From the IMG/VR virus record IMGVR_UViG_3300035698_002170, positions 1 to 46,366 of that record: DNA of 46,366 nt. The stretch is one strand, 5' to 3'. This stretch comes from a virus. How positions within the stretch are numbered: position 1 is the stretch's first letter; the number at the start of each line of letters is the position of its first letter. Of the stretch, positions 14,073 through 20,749 are shown piece by piece. The notes under the pieces were generated by a model, which was given only the letters and a program-made list of their open reading frames with translations, made no database searches and was not told where the DNA came from. The position numbers were made by a program, and so were the translations under genes.

Positions 14073-14273
14073 TCAGGTGAAGTAGGGTAGGGACATCGTC
14101 CACTGGTCCCACAGTTTATCGATTGTCTTGCGGCGCGGGTATTTCTTATGGTGCTCGCCCAGTGCGTCGGAGATTATGACAGCCTCCTTGGCGCTGACCT
14201 TTATCCATGTCTCGCCGGTCTCCTCCTCGTCCTTGCCACCGCCCGGCCATATGCAAACGTGTGCGTACTCCAT
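14073..14273 (-). CDS. Hypothetical protein, 66 residues
   Basis: Starts MEYAHVCIWPGGG at 14273; the start overlaps the upstream stop as TGATG and uses the junction cassette GGAGACGACTGATG. N-terminal beta hairpin, then helices. No family recognised. Confidence 0.5.
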   Translation of the reverse strand: MEYAHVCIWPGGGKDEEETGETWIKVSAKEAVIISDALGEHHKKYPRRKTIDKLWDQWTMSLPYFT

Positions 14274-14284
14274 CAGTCGTCTCC
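14271..14284 (-). repeat. Gene-junction cassette GGAGACGACTGATG, copy 1
   Basis: Encodes the GDD end of the 14273-14740 product and contains the ribosome binding site and start of the next gene. Identical at 14738-14751 and 15453-15466; variant at 15232-15245. Confidence 0.8.
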
Positions 14285-14740
14285 TTCGGTTGTGGGCGAC
14301 GTCGCCTCGATGTTGACGAGCCGCTCGGTTGCGGTCATGAGGTCGTCGAACGACACCTCCTGCTTCAAGTGTCCGCGCGCTGCTGAGAGGACGGCATCCT
14401 TCGCGTCGTCAAGGAGGGCGCTGCGATCCCACTGCGCGTCACGCTCGGCGGTCCAGTTATCCCAGCGCAGCTTCTCAGCGGCGTGGACCCGTGCCTTCTT
14501 GTCCGGGTCGTGGTGACCGCACCACGAGAAGCCACCTGTCTGTAGCTTACCCTTGTGATGGCACTGGCCGCCGCCGGACCACTGGCCGTAGACGCGGGCG
14601 GCGCAGCGCGGCACCTTGCTGCCAGTCATGAACCGCCGGTATTTAATCTTGTTGACGGCCTCGCGGATCTTCTCCGGCGTCGCCGTGACGTGCGCCTGCG
14701 CGGCAATCTCCGCCTTCGTTACTCTGCCCGGTCCCCGCAT
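14273..14740 (-). CDS. Small zinc-knuckle protein, unknown
   Basis: 155 residues starting MRGPGRVTKAEIAAQ at 14740. The N-terminus looks like a helical DNA-binding segment; the middle CAARVYGQWSGGGQCHHKGK then CGHHDP offers C/H ligands for one zinc; the rest is helical. Ends in the cassette-encoded EGDD. No named family. Confidence 0.5.
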   Translation of the reverse strand: MRGPGRVTKAEIAAQAHVTATPEKIREAVNKIKYRRFMTGSKVPRCAARVYGQWSGGGQCHHKGKLQTGGFSWCGHHDPDKKARVHAAEKLRWDNWTAERDAQWDRSALLDDAKDAVLSAARGHLKQEVSFDDLMTATERLVNIEATSPTTEGDD

Positions 14741-14751
14741 CAGTCGTCTCC
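14738..14751 (-). repeat. Gene-junction cassette GGAGACGACTGATG, copy 2
   Basis: Writes GDD at the end of the 14740-15234 product and supplies the ribosome binding site and ATG of the next gene. Confidence 0.8.
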
Positions 14752-15234
14752 TTGGATTGGATTGAAGCCGACGCCCTGCAGGCCCGCCGCCTCGACCTCC
14801 TTCGTGCTGGCGTGAACCATCAGGCCGGTCTGGTGTATCTCGGTCGGGCCGTCGGCGCCGTAGCTGATGGTGCTCTCGCGGTAGCCGAGAGAGACCAGCA
14901 TGCCGACGCGACCGTGGACGACGACGGCGTCGCCGGTGGTGAAAAAGTTAGCCATTTGTTTTGCCTCGCTCCAGTCTGTGCATAACCCGTCGGCGGACGC
15001 CAACTGGTAGCCATGAAAATCGGACCCCGCCTCGCAGATGAATTTCTTGATGGTGGGGTTACGTTGGTATGACGAGCAGTTGCCGCATGAGGCACCCGCC
15101 TCGCGCAGCTGCGCCAGCTCGTTCTCGATACGGAAGCGTTTGCGGAGGTTGTTACGCGCCTTGCTGTTCCGGCAGGCGGCCCACTTGTCGGGCCACCGGG
15201 TGGCGATCCTGTGATCGGTGAACACGTCAGCCAT
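14740..15234 (-). CDS. Hypothetical protein with cysteine cluster
   Basis: 164 residues starting MADVFTDHRIATRW at 15234 (TGATG overlap). Residues 45-85 hold CGNC, then FICEAG and LCTDW, a possible metal site. The C-terminal 55 residues look like a small beta barrel (DAVVVHGRVGMLVSLGY, then TEIHQTGLMVH). The longer upstream frame is antisense noise. No family recognised. Confidence 0.5.
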   Translation of the reverse strand: MADVFTDHRIATRWPDKWAACRNSKARNNLRKRFRIENELAQLREAGASCGNCSSYQRNPTIKKFICEAGSDFHGYQLASADGLCTDWSEAKQMANFFTTGDAVVVHGRVGMLVSLGYRESTISYGADGPTEIHQTGLMVHASTKEVEAAGLQGVGFNPIQGDD

Positions 15235-15245
15235 CAGTCGCCTCC
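15232..15245 (-). repeat. Gene-junction cassette, variant GGAGGCGACTGATG
   Basis: One-base variant of the GGAGACGACTGATG cassette; encodes the GGD end of the 15234-15455 product. Confidence 0.7.
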
Positions 15246-15455
15246 CTTCGCTACCTGCCCACAGGTGGGGCACGTTTGCGGGGGGGCGACGATGTCGCTT
15301 CCCACGCCTCGGTGATAATCCACGAAATAGCCGCATGCCTCACACTTCTCGTATCCGATGCGCTCCCGGTATTTGTTGGTGTCGCCACACTGGGGGCAGG
15401 CGCGCGGACGCCGGTTGCGGATGGGTTTCTCGTATGTCTCCGGGTCGTACACCAT
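15234..15455 (-). CDS. Small zinc-ribbon protein
   Basis: 73 residues starting MVYDPETYEKPI at 15455. Three CxxC knuckles: CPQCGD, CEACGY and CPTCGQ, the first two forming a standard zinc ribbon. Such miniature ribbons in early operons often bind host proteins or nucleic acids; no target can be read here. The start overlaps the upstream stop as TGATG. Confidence 0.6.
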   Translation of the reverse strand: MVYDPETYEKPIRNRRPRACPQCGDTNKYRERIGYEKCEACGYFVDYHRGVGSDIVAPPQTCPTCGQVAKGGD

Positions 15456-15466
15456 CAGTCGTCTCC
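15453..15466 (-). repeat. Gene-junction cassette GGAGACGACTGATG, copy 3
   Basis: Encodes the GDD end of the 15455-15769 product and starts the zinc-ribbon gene. Confidence 0.8.
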
Positions 15467-15769
15467 TGCCAGCCGCTCGACGCGGTCGATAAGATCTATG
15501 AGAACCTCGCGCAGGTCGTCGTCCTGCACCGACAGCCCGACGCGCTCGCGGAGGCAATCGAAAGGGTACGACAAGGCGGCGCGCGTCGCCGCCTCGCGCG
15601 CCTCGCTGGCCGCATCCATCGCGCCGTCGGCGTAGCCTATGTCGTAGTTGGTTGACCACCTGTCGTCGCGCGTCCAGTCGGGTCTGTCCATGACACCGCA
15701 AAAACCGTTGTCGTAGCCGAGCTGGTACGATCGGCGCGTCTTGTACTTCTTCTCGTTGCGTACACTCAT
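15455..15769 (-). CDS. Hypothetical protein, 104 residues
   Basis: Starts MSVRNEKKYKTRRS at 15769 (TGATG overlap with the upstream gene). Tyr/Gly/Asp-rich first half (YQLGYDNGF, NYDIGYADG), helical second half. Ends in AGDD from the junction cassette. No family recognised. Confidence 0.5.
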   Translation of the reverse strand: MSVRNEKKYKTRRSYQLGYDNGFCGVMDRPDWTRDDRWSTNYDIGYADGAMDAASEAREAATRAALSYPFDCLRERVGLSVQDDDLREVLIDLIDRVERLAGDD

Positions 15770-16023
15770 CACTCTTCTCCCTCGGGTGTGGGGTGGTCGA
15801 TCGGGCGCCGCTTGCCCCGCAGGGCGTTGCAGTAATCGCAGTTACTATCTGCGTGATGGCTGTGATTGCTTTCCTGCTGGTGCTTGCGGCACAGGTTTAG
15901 CTGGTGCTGCCGCTCCCGCCACTCGGCGGAGGCTTTCTCCTCCCGCTCCCTGTCGAACTGTTTCTGGATCTCGCTGCCGTATTCGTATGCGAAGCGGATC
16001 TTGGCTATGAATTTTCTAAGCAT
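15769..16023 (-). CDS. Small His/Cys-rich protein, unknown
   Basis: 84 residues starting MLRKFIAKIRF at 16023. A basic helix, then LCRKHQQ, HSHHADS and CDYC near residues 50-70, a likely zinc site. Ends GEE, written by a junction of the same design (GGAGAAGAGTGATG). Confidence 0.5.
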   Translation of the reverse strand: MLRKFIAKIRFAYEYGSEIQKQFDREREEKASAEWRERQHQLNLCRKHQQESNHSHHADSNCDYCNALRGKRRPIDHPTPEGEE

Positions 16024-16379
16024 CACTCCTCTCCCAGTATGATCTGCCCGCAGCAGGGGCACGGCTTACGGGGGTTGGCGAGCATATACTCGATGGTGTG
16101 TATGGCGCTCTTGATACCCGCGTCCAGCATCGTGCTTGATGAGGGCGGGATCAGCACGGAATAGCCGGGGGGCTGCCCGTAGCGCCCCCCCAGAGCGTGC
16201 ATCAGCCCGGCGTGCGCCATGCTGCCCATGTAGACGCTGTTACAGCTGTCCTCGCCGGAGCGGTACGTGGTCGCCGCCATCAGCAGCCCCTCCTTCTCCT
16301 TGCGGGTCAGCTTCGACAGCTGCTCGAGCAGAGCGGGCCAGCGGACGGTCTTCGCGTCCTTATCGTAATTGATCTTCAT
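16023..16379 (-). CDS. Hypothetical protein with C-terminal CPCCG knuckle
   Basis: 118 residues starting MKINYDKDAKTVRW at 16379, overlapping the upstream stop (ATGA). Helical first half (LLEQLSKLTRKEKEGLLM), Gly/Ser-rich middle, CPCCGQ near the end. No family recognised. Confidence 0.5.
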   Translation of the reverse strand: MKINYDKDAKTVRWPALLEQLSKLTRKEKEGLLMAATTYRSGEDSCNSVYMGSMAHAGLMHALGGRYGQPPGYSVLIPPSSSTMLDAGIKSAIHTIEYMLANPRKPCPCCGQIILGEE

Positions 16380-16783
16380 GACACTGCTCCCTTCACTATA
16401 CGCTCTGGCGTTCCCATGATGGCGGCGCTGCGCTCCGCGAGGGTGCGCGTCAGGCCCACCGCGTAGGGGTCGTGGCCGTCGTCGTCCCGGTGGCGCGCGA
16501 GCCATTCCGTCACTCGGCCCCCTTTGTGCATGAAGGCCGAGCTTTCGATTATGTTCTCCCAAGGAAGCGCGGCATCGAGGGACGTCGTCCATTTAGGCAG
16601 GGGCGCACCCCACGGACCCCCACCCCAACTGTCTGGCGGAGACCAGCGGACGCTGCCGTCACGGCACTCCCCGGAAGTTGGGTTGCGGTGCCAGCCGAGT
16701 AGCCGCGCCATAGCGTCGTCGTCGTGCGGGCCGCCTGTCTTGTCAGACAGGTAGCTCACCAGCAGAGATATACGGAGGGTCAT
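16376..16783 (-). CDS. Hypothetical protein, phage ABA-sandwich-like
   Basis: 135 residues starting MTLRISLLVSYL at 16783 (TGATG). The core WTTSLDAALPW resembles the segment shared by small phage proteins of the ABA-sandwich / DUF2591 kind, with a W-rich PDSWGGGPWG loop before it. Weak resemblance; no function can be given. Confidence 0.5.
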   Translation of the reverse strand: MTLRISLLVSYLSDKTGGPHDDDAMARLLGWHRNPTSGECRDGSVRWSPPDSWGGGPWGAPLPKWTTSLDAALPWENIIESSAFMHKGGRVTEWLARHRDDDGHDPYAVGLTRTLAERSAAIMGTPERIVKGAVS

Positions 16784-17052
16784 CACTTGCTCCTCATGTG
16801 GGGTGAGACGTTGTTGTCGATCAGGCGCCCGGCAGACATGGCCGTCATCGAGCTGACGGAGGCCGAGGTGTAGCCCATGTCGAGGAGCGCGCGAACCTGA
16901 GCACCCGACGGGCGCGTCGGCGCCTTGCGTTTTGCCTTCTTACGCTTCGGTGTTTTCCATCTGCTCTTGCGGGTGCGCGTCGGGCCTGCGTTGAGGTGGG
17001 CGTTGCGACCGTCGCGACGGTCCATGAAGGCGGGGATGTCGAGCGGGTTCAT
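16783..17052 (-). CDS. Small basic protein, unknown
   Basis: 89 residues starting MNPLDIPAFMDRRDG at 17052, overlapping the upstream stop (ATGA). Middle segment is very basic (KSRWKTPKRKKAKRK), followed by a possible HTH (VRALLDMGYTSASVS). Nucleic-acid binding is plausible but inferred. Confidence 0.5.
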   Translation of the reverse strand: MNPLDIPAFMDRRDGRNAHLNAGPTRTRKSRWKTPKRKKAKRKAPTRPSGAQVRALLDMGYTSASVSSMTAMSAGRLIDNNVSPHMRSK

Positions 17053-17279
17053 CCGATCACCTCGACGTCGGAAGAGACGGTCCAACCGAAGGAGGACCAC
17101 CGCTCGACTGTCGGACCCTCGAAGGTATTGTCAGCTTCAGGCTTGATCAAAACGACGCGGCGCATGACGCGACTGTCGTCCATGTTCCATGCGCTCTGGC
17201 TGTCTTCGGGGAAGCACCGATCGTAGCGGAGCATATCGAGGGGGAACTGTCCCCGGCCTTTGACTGTAAATTTTATCAT
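17049..17279 (-). CDS. Hypothetical protein, 76 residues
   Basis: Starts MIKFTVKGRGQFP at 17279 with CAAGGAGACCACACC before ATG. Predicted beta-rich. It follows the hairpin at 17299-17321. No family recognised. Confidence 0.5.
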   Translation of the reverse strand: MIKFTVKGRGQFPLDMLRYDRCFPEDSQSAWNMDDSRVMRRVVLIKPEADNTFEGPTVERWSSFGWTVSSDVEVIG

Positions 17280-17298
17280 GGTGTGGTCTCCTTGAAGT

Positions 17299-17321
17299 GC
17301 CGGGGGCGGGATGCCCCCGGC
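17299..17321 (-). terminator. Hairpin after first early gene (attenuator or partial terminator)
   Basis: Perfect 9-bp GC stem (GCCGGGGGC / GCCCCCGGC, loop of 5) between the 17328-17660 and 17049-17279 genes. No U-run follows on the - strand, so it is more likely an attenuator, processing or stabilising hairpin than a full terminator. Confidence 0.5.
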
Positions 17322-17327
17322 TGGTTG

Positions 17328-17660
17328 TCAGCGGGTGAAGACGTCGTCGGCGAACACCATCCGGGTGTTGCAGCTGAAGGGGGTGTAATCCTCCATCGCG
17401 TCGTTGGCGGCCTGCACGTCGGCCACGTTGGCGACCTCCCAGACCCGGCGAAGCTCGGTGACTTCGGGGATGTCGCAGATGAACTCGTCGACGGCGACGT
17501 CGATGGCGGTGTCGTTGCTGTATGCCTCGACTTCGCGGGTGACGCGGTCGCTCGCCTTGCGGGTCCAGAAGTCCAACGTCCACGTCGTGACGACGAAGCG
17601 TTCCTTCGTCCACGTTTCGGTGAACTCCCCGGTGGCGTCCTTTGTAATGACGCTGCTCAT
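17328..17660 (-). CDS. First early leftward gene, hypothetical
   Basis: 110 residues starting MSSVITKDATGEF at 17660 with CCAAGGAGACCACACC before ATG. Mixed beta and helix (RFVVTTWTLDFWTRK; a long acidic helical middle). It is first after promoter P6 and is separated from the rest by a hairpin, so it should be the most strongly and earliest expressed early gene. No family recognised. Confidence 0.55.
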   Translation of the reverse strand: MSSVITKDATGEFTETWTKERFVVTTWTLDFWTRKASDRVTREVEAYSNDTAIDVAVDEFICDIPEVTELRRVWEVANVADVQAANDAMEDYTPFSCNTRMVFADDVFTR

Positions 17661-17695
17661 GGTGTGGTCTCCTTGGTTGAGGTGTCCGTCCAGTA

Positions 17696-17724
17696 GATAT
17701 AATGATCAGCAGCTGACATTGCAA
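17696..17724 (-). promoter_or_regulatory. Leftward promoter P6 with embedded palindrome
   Basis: Minus strand: -35 TTGCAA (17724-17719), 17-base spacer, -10 TATATC (17701-17696). The spacer carries TCAGCTGCTGA (17716-17706). It drives the chain of small early genes down to 13486. The promoter and leader repeat the P5 cassette. Confidence 0.75.
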
Positions 17725-17740
17725 GAGCCTATTTTCTGCG

Positions 17741-17770
17741 TTGACATAAAGGGGCGGGCGGATTTATGAT
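17741..17770 (+). promoter_or_regulatory. Rightward promoter for the primase/helicase gene
   Basis: -35 TTGACA (17741-17746), 18-base spacer, -10 TATGAT (17765-17770), about 40 bases before the 17811 start. It faces away from P6, making 17696-17770 a divergent control region. Confidence 0.65.
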
Positions 17771-17778
17771 CCGCCCGC
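17754..17778. promoter_or_regulatory. 10-bp palindrome over the rightward -10 box
   Basis: Perfect inverted repeat GCGGGCGGAT / ATCCGCCCGC with loop TTATG. It covers the spacer end and the -10 box, so it fits an operator; with only TTTAAC after it, termination is less likely. Confidence 0.6.
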
Positions 17779-17800
17779 TTTAACTGCATCTGACATTCGA

Positions 17801-17809
17801 GAGGTTTGA
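17801..17809 (+). promoter_or_regulatory. Shared GAGGTTTGA ribosome-binding element (primase/helicase)
   Basis: GAGGTTTGA, 1 base before ATG 17811; same 9-mer as before the polymerase and SNF2 helicase genes. Confidence 0.55.
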
Positions 17810-17810
17810 T

Positions 17811-19970
17811 ATGTCAACAATACTTGAGGCCGCGCTTGCCGTGGCCGCCGCCGGGTACCCGGTGTTCCCTACCAATGACAAGGTCCCATCGTGGTCGAAC
17901 GACGACCTCGGCGTGGCTCAGGGTCAGGGCGGCTACCATGTCGCCACGACTGACCCCACGCGGATCCGCTTCCTGTTTGACCACCTCGGCGCGCACGAGA
18001 TCGCCGTCCCCATGGGCGAGATGTCGGGGCTGATCTGTGTCGACGCAGACATCTATAAATCCGTAGACGCGCAGCTTTGGGTCGGGGCGCGCAAGCATCT
18101 GCTGTGGGAGACGCGTGTCCACAAGACCCGGTCCGGCGGCCTGCACTTCATCTTCCAGCACCCCGGCAACCAGTACCGCTTCCCGGCGACGCTCGCCCTC
18201 GGCATCGACCTCAAGGCTGCGGGCAATGGCTACATCTGCTGGCCCGGCACGCCGGGTTACTCCGAGATAAATGACTGTACACCCCCGGCGCCTTTTCCAC
18301 TCGAGCTGCTCGAGGAGGCGATGCGCGCGAAGGGAGGCGACGGATCCATCACGACGGCCACCGGCACGTACTCGGACGACACTGACGAGGATCTGATGGG
18401 CCGCATCGTCGACGCGTCGGATCTCTACCCGGCGCTGCGCTCGCTGTCGATCCGCCTGCCCAACCGTAAGCACGAGGGCAAGTACCTGTCGCAGAAGGAG
18501 CAGCTCGAGATCCTCGAGGGTGTCATGGACGAGAGCGAGGCGAAGTCGTCTCAGCACCCGCGCCATGATGCCTGGGTGAACCGCCGGGGGAAGATCGAGG
18601 GCCTCGTCACGTCGGCCAATCGTAAGACGGCATCGGTGAACATCCCGCAGCATCTCCTCGACATGCTCAGTGAGGGCACGCCGGTCATGGAGGTGCCCTA
18701 CTCCGAGAACCCTACCGAGGCGACGCCGGTGACGAAGGAGGACATCGAGCGTCGCGTCGAAGTTTTGCAGACATCCCAATCGGACGACGATAGCGAGTTC
18801 GTCACGTTCGATCTGAATAGCCTGCAGGCGGAGAAGCTGCCACCCATCCCGTGGGTGATCGAGGGCATGCTGCCCGCCGGTGGCATCTCCTCCCTCGCCG
18901 GTGACAGTAACGTCGGCAAGACGAGGTGGCTCGCCCTGCTGGCGGTCTGCCTGAACGGTGGCTGCACGGAGGAGATGGGGCTGCCCCCCTGCAAGCCGGA
19001 GAGTGTCCTGTGGATCGCGAACGAGGAGCACACCGACGACATCAAGCGGCGCGTCAAAGCGGCGCACGCTCACTACGATGCCGTGCGGATGAATGGCACC
19101 ACGATCACGGTGCGCCCCAAGACGGAGGGCACGTTCCGCCTCGTCACTGTGAATGAGTTCGGCCAGCCCGAGGTCGACGAGGAGGCGCTCGCGCGCCTCG
19201 TCGCGGAGGTACTCGAGACAGGTGCGCGTGTCGTGTTTCTGGATCCGTACGTCACGCTGTCGGATGCAGCCGACGAGAACTCCGCATCATCTGCCGGTAA
19301 GATCTCCGAGGCGCTGCTTATACTGACATCCCTCACCGGCGCCGCCGTGCTCCACGCTCACCACACACCGAAGGACCGATCGAAGCCACATGACTGGTAC
19401 CGTGGCGACAGCGGTGCGTGGCGTGGATCCGGCGCTATCTACTCGGCGCTGGACTGTGGCTTCACCCTCGCCAACTGGATGCCCGCCGCAGGTCCCGATC
19501 GTAAGGAGTGGTCTAAGCGGTTCCTGAACGACAGGCTGTCGAGGTGGGTTGTCCTCGACAGTGGCAAGATCCGCGAAGGGTCTCCCCTGCTCCCGGTGGT
19601 GTACGAGCTGCTCGGTCAGGAGATCGACGAGGGGTACGAGATTGGTGTCACCCACCTGTCGAGCGAGGCCGCAGCCGACAGCGTTATCGTGCATGGCAGC
19701 GTCGACATGATTGCCGTGATCACACTGGGCACTGCCATTGTGAAGACGCTGGGCGAGGGCACGCACACGTTCGCGCAGGCCCACCGCCAGATGGAGGGGC
19801 ACGAGGCGTGGGTGTCGGATGCCGACAGGCTGAAGGATGGGCCGCGCGACGAGCTGCTCGCGATGTTTGGCGAGGGTGTCATATGCGGTGGGTACACCGT
19901 CCGGGCGGACTTCGATGCGACGGTGAAAAACAAAGCCACCCAATACACCCTGACGATCGAGAAGGCATAA
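17811..19970 (+). CDS. Primase-polymerase fused to RepA-type AAA helicase
   Basis: 719 residues. The N-terminal prim-pol domain (about 1-170) shows D78-A-D80 (ICVDADIY), SGGLH (108-112) and GIDLK (D133), the metal and nucleotide site of archaeo-eukaryotic-type primases. A helical linker (about 200-330) follows. The C-terminal RecA-like domain has Walker A GDSNVGKT (364-371), Walker B VVFLDPY and HAHHTPK, as in AAA_25/RepA hexameric helicases. A single protein can thus prime and unwind, as T7 gp4 does with a different primase type. First gene of the rightward transcript. Confidence 0.9.
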   Translation: MSTILEAALAVAAAGYPVFPTNDKVPSWSNDDLGVAQGQGGYHVATTDPTRIRFLFDHLGAHEIAVPMGEMSGLICVDADIYKSVDAQLWVGARKHLLWETRVHKTRSGGLHFIFQHPGNQYRFPATLALGIDLKAAGNGYICWPGTPGYSEINDCTPPAPFPLELLEEAMRAKGGDGSITTATGTYSDDTDEDLMGRIVDASDLYPALRSLSIRLPNRKHEGKYLSQKEQLEILEGVMDESEAKSSQHPRHDAWVNRRGKIEGLVTSANRKTASVNIPQHLLDMLSEGTPVMEVPYSENPTEATPVTKEDIERRVEVLQTSQSDDDSEFVTFDLNSLQAEKLPPIPWVIEGMLPAGGISSLAGDSNVGKTRWLALLAVCLNGGCTEEMGLPPCKPESVLWIANEEHTDDIKRRVKAAHAHYDAVRMNGTTITVRPKTEGTFRLVTVNEFGQPEVDEEALARLVAEVLETGARVVFLDPYVTLSDAADENSASSAGKISEALLILTSLTGAAVLHAHHTPKDRSKPHDWYRGDSGAWRGSGAIYSALDCGFTLANWMPAAGPDRKEWSKRFLNDRLSRWVVLDSGKIREGSPLLPVVYELLGQEIDEGYEIGVTHLSSEAAADSVIVHGSVDMIAVITLGTAIVKTLGEGTHTFAQAHRQMEGHEAWVSDADRLKDGPRDELLAMFGEGVICGGYTVRADFDATVKNKATQYTLTIEKA

Positions 19971-19972
19971 GT

Positions 19973-20251
19973 ATGGTGCGCTCCACTCAACTATTGGTAG
20001 GGTGCATCAACCCTCCGCCGCCTCGGACATCCCCCCTCGGAGACCCGCAGAAAACTGCGGAAGAGGGATGTCATCCAAAACGGAAAAGGGCCTCGGACAT
20101 CCCCCTAAATTATGTAATGAAAACAATGGGCTGGGGGGATGTCGGGGATGTCGTCCCCTTTAGGGGACTGGTTACGCTGGGCGCTCCACCGCCCACTGGG
20201 GCACAAATCGAGAATTTAAATACACTTAATAAGTTAGGGATACGGCGATGA
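19973..20251 (+). CDS. Putative small gene spanning the repeat region
   Basis: A 92-residue frame (MVRSTQLLVG start) fills exactly the space between the primase/helicase stop (19970) and the resolvase start, ending in an ATGA overlap at 20248-20251; AAGG lies 9 bases before its ATG. Those spacings are typical of the genome and argue that it is translated. The composition is odd (PPPP, repeats giving SPL, DIPL and GDVGDV), because the DNA carries the inverted and direct GACATCCC repeats. It may be a real gene, or the DNA may matter mainly as a cis element. Confidence 0.45.
   Translation: MVRSTQLLVGCINPPPPRTSPLGDPQKTAEEGCHPKRKRASDIPLNYVMKTMGWGDVGDVVPFRGLVTLGAPPPTGAQIENLNTLNKLGIRR
20020..20168. 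repeat. Cluster of GACATCCC repeats and nested hairpins (candidate origin)
   Basis: Five copies of an 8-mer: GACATCCC at 20026 and 20096, GGGATGTC at 20065, 20136 and 20145. The first pair encloses a perfect CCGCAG-AAAA-CTGCGG hairpin (20045-20060); the second pair forms a 10-bp stem with a 28-base loop; GTCCCC-TTTA-GGGGAC (20153-20168) is a third hairpin. An AT-rich stretch follows (20213-20232). Position after the replicative helicase gene suits an origin; an RNA control element is the alternative. Confidence 0.6.
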
Positions 20252-20730
20252 CCAAATCAAGCGCACGGCGAAATTCAACAGCCGGTATCGATCCCGGTAT
20301 CTCCGGCGGCATCTCGATCGTCACTGACAACGGCGTGTACGTGGATGGCATCAGGATGCCGACGGTGGTGTGGCGCCAGAAGAAGATTATCGACGCGCGG
20401 ACTGCCCTCGCGTTCCTCCGGCAGTATGCGCCCGCGCAGATCGTCATTGAGCAGAACAACGCCATGCCGGGGCAGGGTGTGTCGTCCACGTTCTCCTTCG
20501 GCAGGAACACCGGCGCGATCGAGGCCGTCGCCTTGATCAGCGGCGCGCCGATCGAGTGGGTGACGGCCCGTGTCTGGAAGGGGGCGCTGGGCCTGAGCAA
20601 GTCGAAGCGCGCCAGCCTCGACGCGTGCCGCATGAAGTTCGGCGAGGCGCAGCTGTGGCAGGTGCTGGCGAACGACGGCATCGCAGAGGCCGCCCTGCTG
20701 GCGCGCTACTGGATTGACAAGCGATCGTAA
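20248..20730 (+). CDS. RuvC-like Holliday junction resolvase
   Basis: 160 residues, the normal size for RuvC-type resolvases. AGIDPGISGG (D15), IVIEQNN (E68) and C-terminal NDGIAEAALLARY (D143, E147) give the acidic active site of the RNase H fold; K residues lie in the WKGALGLSKSKR loop. In phages it cuts branched DNA before packaging, consistent with its place just before the terminase genes. ATG 20248 has AGGGATACGGCG upstream. Confidence 0.8.
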   Translation: MTKSSARRNSTAGIDPGISGGISIVTDNGVYVDGIRMPTVVWRQKKIIDARTALAFLRQYAPAQIVIEQNNAMPGQGVSSTFSFGRNTGAIEAVALISGAPIEWVTARVWKGALGLSKSKRASLDACRMKFGEAQLWQVLANDGIAEAALLARYWIDKRS

Positions 20731-20749
20731 CGGCGGGTAATTTTTAAGC

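Noticed and set aside
17814-19073. 419-codon open frame on the - strand opposite the primase/helicase
   Set aside because: Same shadow effect; the + strand frame has all prim-pol and Walker motifs.
20127-20168. G-quadruplex in the GGG-rich segment
   Set aside because: G-runs are uneven and the complementary C-runs pair into simple hairpins, which explains the segment better.
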